From: JADGHX01 sp035760965
Lineage (GTDB): Bacteria > Pseudomonadota > Gammaproteobacteria > Steroidobacterales > Steroidobacteraceae
Direction: 5' to 3'
DNA: 54,325 nucleotides
Assembly (NCBI GenBank): GCA_035760965.1
Contig: DASTRY010000036.1
Span: forward strand, 1 to 54,325
Shown here piece after piece: positions 43,926 to 52,995 of the stretch. Position 1 is the stretch's first letter. Each line of letters opens with the position of its first letter. A program made the position numbers and the translations under genes. The notes beneath the pieces are model-generated. The model was given only the letters and a program-made list of their open reading frames with translations. It made no database searches and was not told the DNA's origin.

Positions 43926-45259
43926 AGGAGCGTCTGCTCACGTTGGCGCTCGCGATCGGCGCGCTGTTGCTGTTCATCGGGTTGTTCGTGAGGCGCGAGG
44001 GCGCTCTCGGCGCGCGCAACGAAGTGCCGCGCCCGACTACCGCCGAGCGTCGCGGCAACGGCTATCACGCCGCCGCATCGTGGCTCGACGCCGAAGGCAT
44101 CCGCGAGATCTCGCTGCGCGATCGATTCGACACGCTCGCGCAGCGCGAGGACCTGCCGCCGTCGGGCAATCTGCTGATCGTCACGCTGCCGGCGGCCAAC
44201 ACCTTCAACACCTGGGAGTTCATCCCGCTCGATCGCTGGATTCGCGCGGGCAACACGCTGCTGATTCTCGCCGCGCTCTCCGACAATCCGGACTGGGGGT
44301 TCTCGCAGGGCGCGTTCACCGCCGGTGATCTCAACCTCCTCACGGGCATCGAATTCGAGACGGTGACTGCACGCGAGATGCGCGTCGCGGAGCGCGCGCG
44401 CCGCGGCACGGGCGCCGGCAACGCCGATCGGGACGCGATGGCGGCGGCGCGGCAGGCGCGTGACGCAGCCGCGGCATTCCGTGCGTTCGCCGAGCCGCAG
44501 CGCTCGATACTCGTGCCGAACCGCCCGCACGCGTACTTCGATGGCGTCCAGCAGGTCGTCGCGCTCTCCGACTATCGCCCGGTCGCATGGACGGCGCGCG
44601 TGCCGTACGAGGGCTTCCTGTTATCGCTGGCGCACGAGCAGCAGCACGGCGACGGTGTGATGTGGACTCGACCGCTCGGTCGCGGGCGCATCGTCGTGAG
44701 TGCCTTCGGCTCGATCTTCACGAACCGCGCCATTGGACTGGGCGACAACGCGAAGCTGCTCGCGAACATCGTCGCCGTCACCGTGGGTCCGCGCGGCGCG
44801 GTGCTGTTCGATGATCTGCATCAGGGTCTCGGCGCGGCCTACGACCCGAGCAAGTTCTACAAGGACCGGCGGCTCTACATCACGCTCGCGGTGCTCGCGG
44901 GGTTGTGGCTCATCTGGGTGCTCGGCTCGACGCGTTTGCGCGCGCCGCTGACGAGCAGCGCGACGCCGCGCGAAGCCGAGCTGATCCGCGCCGCCGGCGG
45001 CTTCTTCTCGCGTGCGGTGCCCGCGCACGCCGCCGCACGCCGGTTGCTCGACAATTTCTTCGCGCGCTTGAGCGCGCGATCCGGCGGTCGCAACGAGGGC
45101 CGCGTACCCTGGGATATGCTGGAGCGCAACCCGCGTATCGCGCCGGCCGATCTCGAGCAACTGAAGACGTGGTACGCCGAGGCGCACGCCGCCCGTCGCG
45201 TCCCGCTGCAGAAACTCCACAACCTCATCGTCAGGATCGACAGGCAGATGGCTACATGA
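43922..45259 (+). CDS. DUF4350-domain membrane protein
   Basis: A 445-residue protein anchored by an N-terminal helix (about 8-25) and a second helix near 320-340 (LYITLAVLAGLWLIWVLG). Between them is a periplasmic or lumenal alpha/beta domain resembling the DUF4350 / glutamine-amidotransferase-like fold (GNGYHAAASWLDAEGI, LLIVTLPAANTFNTWEF). A cytosolic tail of about 105 residues follows (REAELIRAAGGFFSRAVPAHAAARRLLDNFFARL). The start is GTG at 43922, overlapping the DUF4129 stop; the much longer open frame from 43277 is the other frame of that gene. Stop overlaps the moxR start. Confidence 0.82.
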   Translation: MKERLLTLALAIGALLLFIGLFVRREGALGARNEVPRPTTAERRGNGYHAAASWLDAEGIREISLRDRFDTLAQREDLPPSGNLLIVTLPAANTFNTWEFIPLDRWIRAGNTLLILAALSDNPDWGFSQGAFTAGDLNLLTGIEFETVTAREMRVAERARRGTGAGNADRDAMAAARQARDAAAAFRAFAEPQRSILVPNRPHAYFDGVQQVVALSDYRPVAWTARVPYEGFLLSLAHEQQHGDGVMWTRPLGRGRIVVSAFGSIFTNRAIGLGDNAKLLANIVAVTVGPRGAVLFDDLHQGLGAAYDPSKFYKDRRLYITLAVLAGLWLIWVLGSTRLRAPLTSSATPREAELIRAAGGFFSRAVPAHAAARRLLDNFFARLSARSGGRNEGRVPWDMLERNPRIAPADLEQLKTWYAEAHAARRVPLQKLHNLIVRIDRQMAT

Positions 45260-46206
45260 GCACCTCTCTTCAGACGCTGGAATCCCGTCTCACCACCGAG
45301 CTCGGCCGCGTCGTCGTCGGAGCGGAGGGCTCGATCCGCGCTCTCGTGATCGCGCTCGTTGCGCGCGGGCACGTGCTCGTGCAGGGCGTGCCGGGTCTCG
45401 GCAAGACACTGCTCGCGAAGACGCTGGCGCACGCGCTCGGCGGCGAGTTCAAGCGCATTCAGGGGACTCCGGACCTGATGCCGAGCGACATCATCGGCGT
45501 GCACGTCTTCGACGAGTCGAAGCGCGACTTCGTGTTCCGGCCGGGGCCGCTGTTCGCGGACGTGGTGCTGATGGACGAGGTCAATCGCGCCGGGCCGAAG
45601 ACGCAATCCGCGCTGCTGGAGGCGATGGAGGAGCGCCAAGTGAGCGTGGATCGTGCGGTGTTTGCATTGCCGGCGGACTTCCTCGTGCTCGCGACGCAGA
45701 ATCCTCGCGAGTTCGAGGGCACGTACCCCTTGCCGGAGTCGCAGCTCGACCGCTTCATGCTGCGCATCGATGTGGAGTACCCGGAACGCACGGCCGAGGC
45801 GGAGATTCTCGCGCGCTACGGCGCACGGCTGTCGGACGCGCAGCCATGGGTGGACGGCGTCGCCACCATCGAGCGCTCGTTGCTGGCCGACGCGCGAGCC
45901 GATGCGGAGCGGATTCACGTGTCCGACGCGCTCACGAGCTATGTCCTCGATCTCGCGCGTGCCTCGCGCGAGCATCCGCGCGTGTCTCTCGGGCTGTCGA
46001 CGCGTGGCGCGCTCGCACTGCTGAAAGCGGCGCGTGTCGCGGCCGGTCTTCGCGGCGCGGATTTCGTCGCCCCCGACGATGTGAAGGATGTGGCTCAATG
46101 GGTGATGCCGCATCGACTCGTTCTCACGCCCGAGGCCGCACTCGAAGGAGCGCGCGACCTCGAAGTGGTGCGCGCGCTGCTCGCCGACACACCGGTTCCG
46201 CGCTGA
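45256..46206 (+). CDS. MoxR-family AAA+ ATPase
   Basis: A 316-residue AAA+ ATPase. Walker A is GVPGLGKT (residues 44-51 approx.), Walker B is VVLMDEVNRA, sensor 1 is LATQNPREFEGTYPLPESQLDRFMLR and the lid contains STRGALALLKAARVAA. MoxR proteins act as chaperone-like factors that load metals or remodel partner proteins, usually together with a DUF58/VWA protein. The next gene here encodes such a protein. ATG overlaps the DUF4350 stop. Confidence 0.95.
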   Translation: MSTSLQTLESRLTTELGRVVVGAEGSIRALVIALVARGHVLVQGVPGLGKTLLAKTLAHALGGEFKRIQGTPDLMPSDIIGVHVFDESKRDFVFRPGPLFADVVLMDEVNRAGPKTQSALLEAMEERQVSVDRAVFALPADFLVLATQNPREFEGTYPLPESQLDRFMLRIDVEYPERTAEAEILARYGARLSDAQPWVDGVATIERSLLADARADAERIHVSDALTSYVLDLARASREHPRVSLGLSTRGALALLKAARVAAGLRGADFVAPDDVKDVAQWVMPHRLVLTPEAALEGARDLEVVRALLADTPVPR

Positions 46207-46212
46207 CGGGTC

Positions 46213-47511
46213 ATGCATCTCGCCGAACGCGCTTACGCTCTGGTCGTGCTGACGGCGGTGCTCATCATCGCCGGCACCTGGTCGAGCGATCCCGCGTTCG
46301 CCGGGCTGTGGCGCTGGCCGGCCGCACTGCTCTTGCTGGGCCTTGCGCTGGAGGGCGTTTTCGTCCGCCGCACGCCGATCCACGCGAGCGTCGACACGCG
46401 TCCGCGCGCCTTGCTCGGCCGCGAACAACCGGCAGCCTTCACGTTCGCCAATCCCTCGAACAGAACGGTGACGCTGGAATACGCCGCGACCACACCGCTC
46501 GTCATCGAGCCACTCGGGTACACGCACACGGTCACCGCCCCGCGCGGCGGGACGGGGCGCGACACCGTCACGCTCTTGCCCGTGCGACTGGGTTTGCAAC
46601 GCTGGCCGACGATCCCCGCGCGCGTGCTCGGTCGTTTCGGGCTTGCATGGTGGACGCGCACGCTCGCGCCCGAGTGCGAAATCTCGGTGGCGCCGGACAC
46701 TCTGCGCGCGCCGCGGCGCCGCCCGAGCGGCAAGCAGACCGGCATGCGTCCGCGGCGGACGGTGGGCGCAGGCTCCGAGCTGCATCAGCTGCGCTCCTAC
46801 GTCCCCGGCGACGCGCTCGCGCGCATCGACTGGAAAGCCACCGCGCGCACTCGCAAGCTGATCACGCGCGAGTTCAGCGAGGATCAGCACCTCGACGTGC
46901 TCGTCGCCATCGACGCGGGCCGCCTGAGCCGCGTGCGTGCGGGACGGCTGGATCGCTTCGGTCTGTACGCCAACATCGCGGCTCGCTTCGCGGAAGTGGT
47001 CACGCCGAACGACGATCGCATCGGTCTCGTCGTGTTTTCCGACCGCACGCTCGTGATGTGCCCACCCGATCGCGGCATGGCGGCCATCATGCGCATTCGC
47101 CGAGCGCTCGAGCAGCTCACCGTTCAGGCCGCAGAGTCCGATCCGGTCGCCGCCGCGGCACGCATTCGTGCCATGTTGAAACACCGCTCGCTCATCGTGC
47201 TGCTCACCGATCTCGATGATGCGGCCGTCGCCGAGCAACTGGCGCGCGCCGTGCGCATGCTCTGCCCGCCGCATCTCGTCGTCGTGGCTGGCGTTCAGAG
47301 CGTGGAAATCAACGAGCTCGCGCGTCGCGAAGCGCGCAGCTGGCGGGACCCGTGGATCGCGCTCGCCGCTCAAGAGCATGAAGCCCGCGCGGCCGCGCAA
47401 CGCGCGCTGCTGCGCCGGCTCGGCGCGCCGGTCATCGCCACGCGCGAGGAGCTGCTGGAGCAGTCGGTCTTCGACGAATACGAGGCACTCCGGCGCTCGC
47501 GCCGGATCTGA
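46213..47511 (+). CDS. DUF58 / VWA-like domain protein
   Basis: A 432-residue protein with two N-terminal membrane helices (about 8-25 and 30-48), a beta-rich region and the DUF58 signature GSELHQLRSYVPGDALARIDWKATARTRKLITREFSEDQ (about 190-230). A von Willebrand-like fold follows, with the degenerate metal-site segment VLVAIDAGRLSRV and late LLTDLDDAAVAE. DUF58 proteins are the standard partners of MoxR ATPases. It is last in the + strand operon, convergent with the SpoIIM-like gene; the 13 nt between hold no feature. Confidence 0.9.
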   Translation: MHLAERAYALVVLTAVLIIAGTWSSDPAFAGLWRWPAALLLLGLALEGVFVRRTPIHASVDTRPRALLGREQPAAFTFANPSNRTVTLEYAATTPLVIEPLGYTHTVTAPRGGTGRDTVTLLPVRLGLQRWPTIPARVLGRFGLAWWTRTLAPECEISVAPDTLRAPRRRPSGKQTGMRPRRTVGAGSELHQLRSYVPGDALARIDWKATARTRKLITREFSEDQHLDVLVAIDAGRLSRVRAGRLDRFGLYANIAARFAEVVTPNDDRIGLVVFSDRTLVMCPPDRGMAAIMRIRRALEQLTVQAAESDPVAAAARIRAMLKHRSLIVLLTDLDDAAVAEQLARAVRMLCPPHLVVVAGVQSVEINELARREARSWRDPWIALAAQEHEARAAAQRALLRRLGAPVIATREELLEQSVFDEYEALRRSRRI

Positions 47512-47524
47512 TCGAGCGCGTTCG

Positions 47525-48526
47525 CTAGGCCTCGATCGGCACCGCGCTGCGGCTTCGCCCGAAGAGCCAGCCGCGCAGCAGGGCGATCATGAACAACCAG
47601 TACCCGACGCCGACGATCACGCGCGTCCACAGCGGGAACTCGGGGTTCGGCGACACATAACCTTCGATGAAGCCGCAGCCGACGAGCAGCACGACGCACG
47701 CGACGATGACTCTGCCGGTGCGCAGCGCGGCGCGCTGGAACGACTGGCCGCGGCGCGGCGTCGTTGGACGAATGAGCGCTTCGCCCACTGCGGCGCCGGC
47801 CGCGCCGGAGAGCACCATCACGGACAGCTCGACGCAGCCGTGCGCGACGATGAAGCGGAACAGCTCGTCGTCGAGCCCGTGCTGCGCGGTGAAAGCGAAG
47901 ATCGCGCCGAGCATGAGCCCGTTCAGCCCGACGATGTAGAAGGTCCCGAGCCCGAACAGGAATCCCGCGCAATAGGCGAACAGGCTGACGACGATGTTGT
48001 TCGTCAGGATCTGCAGCGACAGCACCGAGGAGGGCACGACGTTCAGCAGCCCCTCCGTCCAGAGCTCGCCGCGCTCGACGGTCGCGATGAGATCGGGCGA
48101 GGCGAAGAGGTTGATGAGCTCGGGATACGTGTGCACGAGCCAGCCGCCGACCAGCACGGAGCTCACGAACAACAGCGAGACCCAGATGATGTGCGGGCGC
48201 AGCCAGCGCACCGCTTCCGGTATCTGATCCCGGAACAAGCTCCAGAGCGCGTATCCGGGATGCGACGCCGGCTTGAAGAGCGCGGCGTGGGCCTGCGCGT
48301 ACGCGGATTCGAGGAAGCTGCGCGCGCGGCTCTCCGGCATGAGCCGCCGCGCTCGGGCGAGGTCGTGCGCGAGCAAGCGGTACTCGTCGACGAGCTTGGC
48401 CGCGTCGTTGACGTCGTCCGTACGATGCGTGGTCAGCCGTCGCGCGCGATCTGCCGCAGCCTTCCAGGCATCGGCGCGCTGGAGCAGGGCGGTGCGCAAT
48501 GCCTGTTCGCGAGGGTCGGCGGCCAT
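47525..48526 (-). CDS. Stage II sporulation protein M-like (SpoIIM/DUF95) membrane protein
   Basis: A 333-residue membrane protein with about five helices after a 100-residue cytosolic helical N-terminus. The SpoIIM family core is clear: ILTNNIVVSLFAYCAGFLFGLGTFYIVGLNGLMLGAIF and IVAHGCVELSVMVLSGAAG. The organism shows no sign of sporulating; this family is common in Gram-negatives next to RDD, MoxR and DUF58 genes and its function is unknown. The start is the ATG at 48526 (TGATG overlap with the RDD stop) or the preceding GTG at 48529. Confidence 0.88.
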   Translation of the reverse strand: MAADPREQALRTALLQRADAWKAAADRARRLTTHRTDDVNDAAKLVDEYRLLAHDLARARRLMPESRARSFLESAYAQAHAALFKPASHPGYALWSLFRDQIPEAVRWLRPHIIWVSLLFVSSVLVGGWLVHTYPELINLFASPDLIATVERGELWTEGLLNVVPSSVLSLQILTNNIVVSLFAYCAGFLFGLGTFYIVGLNGLMLGAIFAFTAQHGLDDELFRFIVAHGCVELSVMVLSGAAGAAVGEALIRPTTPRRGQSFQRAALRTGRVIVACVVLLVGCGFIEGYVSPNPEFPLWTRVIVGVGYWLFMIALLRGWLFGRSRSAVPIEA

Positions 48527-49296
48527 CACTGCGCCCTGCTGCCGCCAGCCAGCTCCCGCAGGCGCGTGCGCAAGGCGGCATCGTCGAGCGTGTCGCGATC
48601 CGCACCTTGCAGCTTCGTCAGCAGCGACCGCGCCAATCGCGTGCGCACGTCGGGATCGAGAGTCTCCCAGCGCGCAAGCAATTCGTTCACGACCTCCGCA
48701 GTGTGCGCATCGAGCCTCGTGCCCAATGCCGTCGCGCTCACGTGCTCGAGCACGCCTTCATCGTTGCGGTCGTACACGAGCAGCGTGCCCGCGGCGAGAT
48801 CGCCGATCCGCACGTGATTCTTCGTCACGACCGCGCTGACGAGACCGATCCCGTAGAACACCGGCAAGCTGTCGATGAGCCGAAACACGCTGCGGATCAG
48901 GTGCGCCGGTACCGAGGGAATGGCGCCGTCGTGCGTCACGATGCGCACATGCGCCATGCGCTTGCCCGGCGTGCGACCGCGCATCGCGATTTCCAGCGCC
49001 GGGTGATAGAGCAGGTAGATCGCCGCGGCCGGCAGCACGACGAGCCCGAACCACGCGGCATCCGGCTCGAGCGGAGCGCCGAGGCTCCACGATCGGTTGT
49101 AGACGAGCGCGCCGACCACGTACCACGCGACCGCGAGCACCACACGAATGTGCCAGTCGATGACGAACGCATACGAGCGCGCGCCCGGGCCGGCGAGCGG
49201 CAGCGAGACTTCGACGCCTGTGGCGCTGTCGACGACGAGATCGGGCGCCGTGCTCGCAGTAGGCGCCTCGAGAGCCGCATCGCTGCGCTCACTCAT
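48526..49296 (-). CDS. RDD-family membrane protein
   Basis: A 256-residue protein with the RDD core: first helix after GARSYAFVIDWHIRVVLAV, second helix LVVLPAAAIYLLYHP and the GRTPGKRMAHVRIVTHDG motif. Then a helical region ending NHVRIGDLAAGTLLVYDR and a polar C-terminal extension of about 70 residues. The RDD family is a group of small membrane proteins, some linked to ion transport. Translationally coupled to the SpoIIM-like gene. It lies 24 nt after prfA on the same strand and may be read through from it. Confidence 0.88.
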   Translation of the reverse strand: MSERSDAALEAPTASTAPDLVVDSATGVEVSLPLAGPGARSYAFVIDWHIRVVLAVAWYVVGALVYNRSWSLGAPLEPDAAWFGLVVLPAAAIYLLYHPALEIAMRGRTPGKRMAHVRIVTHDGAIPSVPAHLIRSVFRLIDSLPVFYGIGLVSAVVTKNHVRIGDLAAGTLLVYDRNDEGVLEHVSATALGTRLDAHTAEVVNELLARWETLDPDVRTRLARSLLTKLQGADRDTLDDAALRTRLRELAGGSRAQ

Positions 49297-49320
49297 GTGT
49301 CTGCCGTGACGCGCGCCTGC

Positions 49321-50406
49321 TCATCCGCCGACCTCGGCGGCAAGCTGCTCCGCTCGGTACTCCTGCTGGAGCGCATCGATCAGCTCGTCCAGGTCGCCGT
49401 TCATCACGTCCGCGAGCTTGTAGAGCGTGAGATTGATGCGGTGATCGGTGACGCGCCCTTGCGGGAAGTTGTACGTGCGGATGCGCTCCGACCGATCGCC
49501 GCTTCCCACTTGGAGCTTGCGCGTCTGCGCCTGCGCGGTCTGCTGCTTTTCCTGCTCCGCCGCGAGCAGGCGTGCCTTGAGCAGCGCCATCGCGCGCGCG
49601 CGGTTCTTGTGCTGCGAGCGCTCGTCCTGGCACTCGACGACGATGCCCGTCGGCAAGTGCGTGATGCGCACCGCCGAGTCCGTCTTGTTTACGTGCTGCC
49701 CGCCGGCACCCGAGGAGCGATAGGTGTCGATGCGCAGGTCCGCAGGATTCACCTCGACGCTCTCGATTTCCTCCACTTCCGGAAGGATCGCGACCGTGAC
49801 CGCCGAGGTGTGAATGCGTCCTTGCGCTTCCGTCGCCGGCACGCGCTGCACGCGATGCGTGCCGGACTCGAACTTGAACCGCGCAAACGCACCGCGCCCG
49901 ACGATGCGGCTGATGATCTCGCGATAGCCGCCATGCTCGCCGGGGTTCTCGCTCAGCACTTCGACGGCGAGCCCCTTCGACTCCGCGTAGCGCGCGTACA
50001 TGCGGAACAGGTCGCCCGCGAAGAGAGCGGCCTCGTCCCCGCCGGTGCCGGCGCGCACTTCGAGGTAGATGTTCTTGTCGTCCCGCTCGTCCTTCGGGAC
50101 GAGGAGCGCGGCGAGCTCGAGCTCCTCGGCCGCGAGCCGTTCCTGCACGCGCTGGACCTCCTCTTCGCCGAGCAGACGTATCCCGGCATCCGCATCGCCG
50201 GCGAGGTCGCGCGCGGCGGCGAGCTCGCTTTCGAGCGCACGATAGGCGCCGAAGCGCTCGGCCAGCGGCTGCAAGCGCGAATACTCGACGGACAGGTCCC
50301 GAAATTGCTGCGAGCCTCCCGCCAGCTCGGGCGCGGCGAGCATGCGTCCGACCTCTTCGAAACGTTCGGACATCTTCTCGAGGCGCTGGCGAATGGAGTC
50401 TTTCAT
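49321..50406 (-). CDS. prfA: Peptide chain release factor 1
   Basis: RF1, which terminates translation at UAA and UAG; 361 residues, normal length. The catalytic GGQ (SSGAGGQHVNKTDSAVRITHLPTG, near residue 233) and the domain-2 block VRAGTGGDEAALFAGDLFRMY are clear. The UAA/UAG-selective PxT-type motif lies in the VPATEAQGR region. The ATG at 50406 starts MKDSIRQRLEKM; the frame is open further upstream but not homologous. hemA, often upstream of prfA, is absent: the next gene is a divergent TPR lipoprotein gene. Confidence 0.96.
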   Translation of the reverse strand: MKDSIRQRLEKMSERFEEVGRMLAAPELAGGSQQFRDLSVEYSRLQPLAERFGAYRALESELAAARDLAGDADAGIRLLGEEEVQRVQERLAAEELELAALLVPKDERDDKNIYLEVRAGTGGDEAALFAGDLFRMYARYAESKGLAVEVLSENPGEHGGYREIISRIVGRGAFARFKFESGTHRVQRVPATEAQGRIHTSAVTVAILPEVEEIESVEVNPADLRIDTYRSSGAGGQHVNKTDSAVRITHLPTGIVVECQDERSQHKNRARAMALLKARLLAAEQEKQQTAQAQTRKLQVGSGDRSERIRTYNFPQGRVTDHRINLTLYKLADVMNGDLDELIDALQQEYRAEQLAAEVGG

Positions 50407-50587
50407 CAGTCCGGTGGGCGATAGCGGTGAGCGCGGGATTCTCCGGTTGCCCGCCGGGTCTGACAAGAACTCCCGTCGCAACGTGCCGTGCGCTGCGCGA
50501 GCCGTTCGGTGCACCGTTTCCGTGGGCGTGCGGGCCGTCCCGAGAGGCTCTATAGTCGGCCGCGTGAACGCCTTGCCCCGTCTATCG

Positions 50588-52399
50588 ATGCCCTTCCCCG
50601 AGGTGTTGCGGAGTCTGTCGCGGGCCGCGACGTTGCTCCTCGTGGCCGGCTGCTCCGCCGCGGCACAGACCGCGCCGGAACCCGGCTCGCGCGATCCGAA
50701 TGCGGCCACGGTCATTGCAGAAATCGCGCTCGAGCGCGGCGACTGCAAGACCGCCGCGGAGACCTACGCCACGGCCGCGCAACGCGGCGATGTCGACGTC
50801 GCTCGGCGCGCGAGCGAAGTCGCGCTCGGTTGCGAGCACTTGCCCGCCGCTTGGGAGGCCACGAAACGGTGGCGCGCGCTTGCGCCGAACGACCGCGACG
50901 CCGCGGCGGTATATGCTACTGTGGCGCTGAAGCTCTATCGAATTCCCGAGGCGCGCGCGGGGATCGCGACCGTACTGAAGGCGGACGACGGTGCTGCCGA
51001 CAAGGAGGCCGCGGCGAAGCCGCCTGCGCACAAATCGCCGCCGTCGAAGGCCCGCTCGAAGCCCAAGGATGGCGCGCCCGGGGCGGGCGCGGACAGCGCC
51101 ATCTCGCAGGCGATCGCGGCGAAGGATCCGGATGCGCGCCTCGCGGAGCTCACCGCATTGTTGCTCGAGCAGGCGGATGCGCCCGCGGTGCTCGCCGCCG
51201 TGAGCGGCGCGGTCGCCACCGGCTCGGCGTCGCCCGCTGCCTTGGCGTTGCTCGCGGAGCTGTCGCTCGAAGCGTACGACGTGAAGCGCGCCGAGCAGTA
51301 CGCCAATCTCGCCCTGAAGAAGGACCCCAATTCCTACGACGCGAAGCACGTCATCGTGCGGGCGTACGTCGCAAAGGGCGATGCGAACGGCGCCATTGCG
51401 GCGGCACGCGAGCTGATGCGCGCAGATCCGAAGCGCGGCGCGTTCGAGCTCGCCGAGACGCTCGCCTCGCTCGATCGGCTGGAGGAGGCGCGGCGCGAGC
51501 TCGATCGCATTCGCGCCGAGGGCGATCTCGATTCGGATGTGGACCGGCGCCTCGCGCTGCTCGCGTATCAGGGCGGAGATTTCGCGGAGGCGCAGCGGCG
51601 CTTCACCGAGCTCGCGACGAGCAGCGACGCGAGCGATGCGGCGCTGCTCTATCTCGCGCAGATCGCCGAGCGCGATGGGGATGCCGACACGGCGCTGGCG
51701 GGGTATCGCCGGCTCGCGAATTCCTCGCTCGCGATCGCGGCGCGCTCGCGCGCGGCAGCGATCCTGATGGACAAGAAGGAGCGCGGCGAGGCGCTCACGC
51801 TGCTCGACGACTATGTGTCGGAGCATCCCGAGAAGAGCTTCGACATGACGATCACGAAGGCGCACCTGCTCGCCGATCACGGTGAGAGCGAAGCCGGGAT
51901 CGCGCTCCTGTCCACGGCGCTCGACAAGCATCCGCAACATCCGGCGCTCCAGTACGATCGCGCGGTGCTGCTCGAGCGGGCGGGGCGCGTGAAGGAGGCC
52001 GTCGCGGCGCTCGAGCATCTGCTCGCCGAGCGCCCGGACGATCCGACGCTGCTGAACGCCCTCGGCTACACGATGGCGGATCACGACATCGATCTGTCGA
52101 AAGCCGAGAGCTACATCCGCAAGTCGCTCGCCATGATGCCGGACAATCCGGCGGTGCTCGATAGCCTCGGCTGGGTGCGCTTCAGGCGCGGCGATTCGCG
52201 AGGCGCGGTGGAGCAGCTCGCGCGCGCGTATGCGCTCGCGCACGATCCGGAGATCGCCGCGCATTGGGGCGAGGCGCTGTGGCAGAGCGGCAATCAAGCG
52301 GAGGCGCGCCGCGTGTGGGCCGCCGCGCTCGCGCGCGACCCGGATTCGGATCCGCTGAAAGCCACCGTTGCGCGGCTGACGTCTCCCGGGAAGAAGTGA
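50588..52399 (+). CDS. TPR-repeat outer-membrane lipoprotein, upstream of lolB
   Basis: A 603-residue protein. The signal peptide ends in the lipobox LVAGC (Cys22 from this start), so it is probably lipidated. A Lys/Pro/Ala-rich linker (about 145-175, AAAKPPAHKSPPSKARSKPKDG) separates two tetratricopeptide regions. The C-terminal one has clear TPR units (HPALQYDRAVLLERAGRVKEAVAALEHLL, DNPAVLDSLGWVRFRRGDSRGAVEQLARAYAL). TPR proteins at this position are common in gammaproteobacteria next to lolB and are thought to be scaffolds. The ATG at 50588 is chosen; a GTG at 50564 is possible. A TATAGT -10 candidate lies at 50550-50555. Stop overlaps lolB start. Confidence 0.85.
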   Translation: MPFPEVLRSLSRAATLLLVAGCSAAAQTAPEPGSRDPNAATVIAEIALERGDCKTAAETYATAAQRGDVDVARRASEVALGCEHLPAAWEATKRWRALAPNDRDAAAVYATVALKLYRIPEARAGIATVLKADDGAADKEAAAKPPAHKSPPSKARSKPKDGAPGAGADSAISQAIAAKDPDARLAELTALLLEQADAPAVLAAVSGAVATGSASPAALALLAELSLEAYDVKRAEQYANLALKKDPNSYDAKHVIVRAYVAKGDANGAIAAARELMRADPKRGAFELAETLASLDRLEEARRELDRIRAEGDLDSDVDRRLALLAYQGGDFAEAQRRFTELATSSDASDAALLYLAQIAERDGDADTALAGYRRLANSSLAIAARSRAAAILMDKKERGEALTLLDDYVSEHPEKSFDMTITKAHLLADHGESEAGIALLSTALDKHPQHPALQYDRAVLLERAGRVKEAVAALEHLLAERPDDPTLLNALGYTMADHDIDLSKAESYIRKSLAMMPDNPAVLDSLGWVRFRRGDSRGAVEQLARAYALAHDPEIAAHWGEALWQSGNQAEARRVWAAALARDPDSDPLKATVARLTSPGKK

Positions 52400-52995
52400 T
52401 GATTCGTGGGCTCGCATTCGCGCTCGTGGGCGCGGCGGCGTGCTGTCTCAGTGCGTGCAAGACCGTGCCGACCGCGCCACCCGTGCCGTCCGCGCCCTGG
52501 GAGGCGCGGCGCGCGGCGCTGCAGGAGCGCGATCATTTCGATCTGAGTGGCCGCATCGCCGTCGCCGCCGCGCAGGAGGGGTTCAACGCGAAGCTGCGCT
52601 GGGACCAGCGCGGCGACCGTTCCAGTCTCGCGCTCGATGGACCGCTCGGCGTGGGCGGCGTCCGCATCACCGCGGACGGCACGACCGTGAACGTCGTCAA
52701 TTCGCGCGGCGAGCCGCTCGACAGCGACGCGGCGCGTCGCGAGATCGCCGCGCGGCTCGGCTTCGACCCGCCGCTTCAGAGCTTGCGGTTCTGGGTGCAA
52801 GGCGTGCCCGATCCCGCCCATCCCGCCGACGAAGTGCTCGACGATCAGCAGCGTCTCGTGACCCTTCGCCAGGATGGTTGGCAGATCGACTACGCCAAAT
52901 ACACGGTGGCCGCGGGTCAGTGGCTGCCCTCGCTCCTGACGCTGCGGCGCGACGACATCCGCGTGCGCTTGCTCGTCGACAACTGGGGCTCATGA
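52399..52995 (+). CDS. lolB: Outer-membrane lipoprotein receptor LolB
   Basis: Accepts lipoproteins from LolA and inserts them in the outer membrane. 198 residues with a lipobox LSAC (Cys20). The beta-half-barrel core starts FDLSGRIAVAAAQEGFNAKLRWDQRGDRSSLALDGPLGVG and contains LRFWVQGVPDP and DGWQIDYAKY, all typical of LolB. The ATG overlaps the TPR gene stop (TGATG), and ispE follows with a 4-nt overlap. Confidence 0.93.
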   Translation: MIRGLAFALVGAAACCLSACKTVPTAPPVPSAPWEARRAALQERDHFDLSGRIAVAAAQEGFNAKLRWDQRGDRSSLALDGPLGVGGVRITADGTTVNVVNSRGEPLDSDAARREIAARLGFDPPLQSLRFWVQGVPDPAHPADEVLDDQQRLVTLRQDGWQIDYAKYTVAAGQWLPSLLTLRRDDIRVRLLVDNWGS

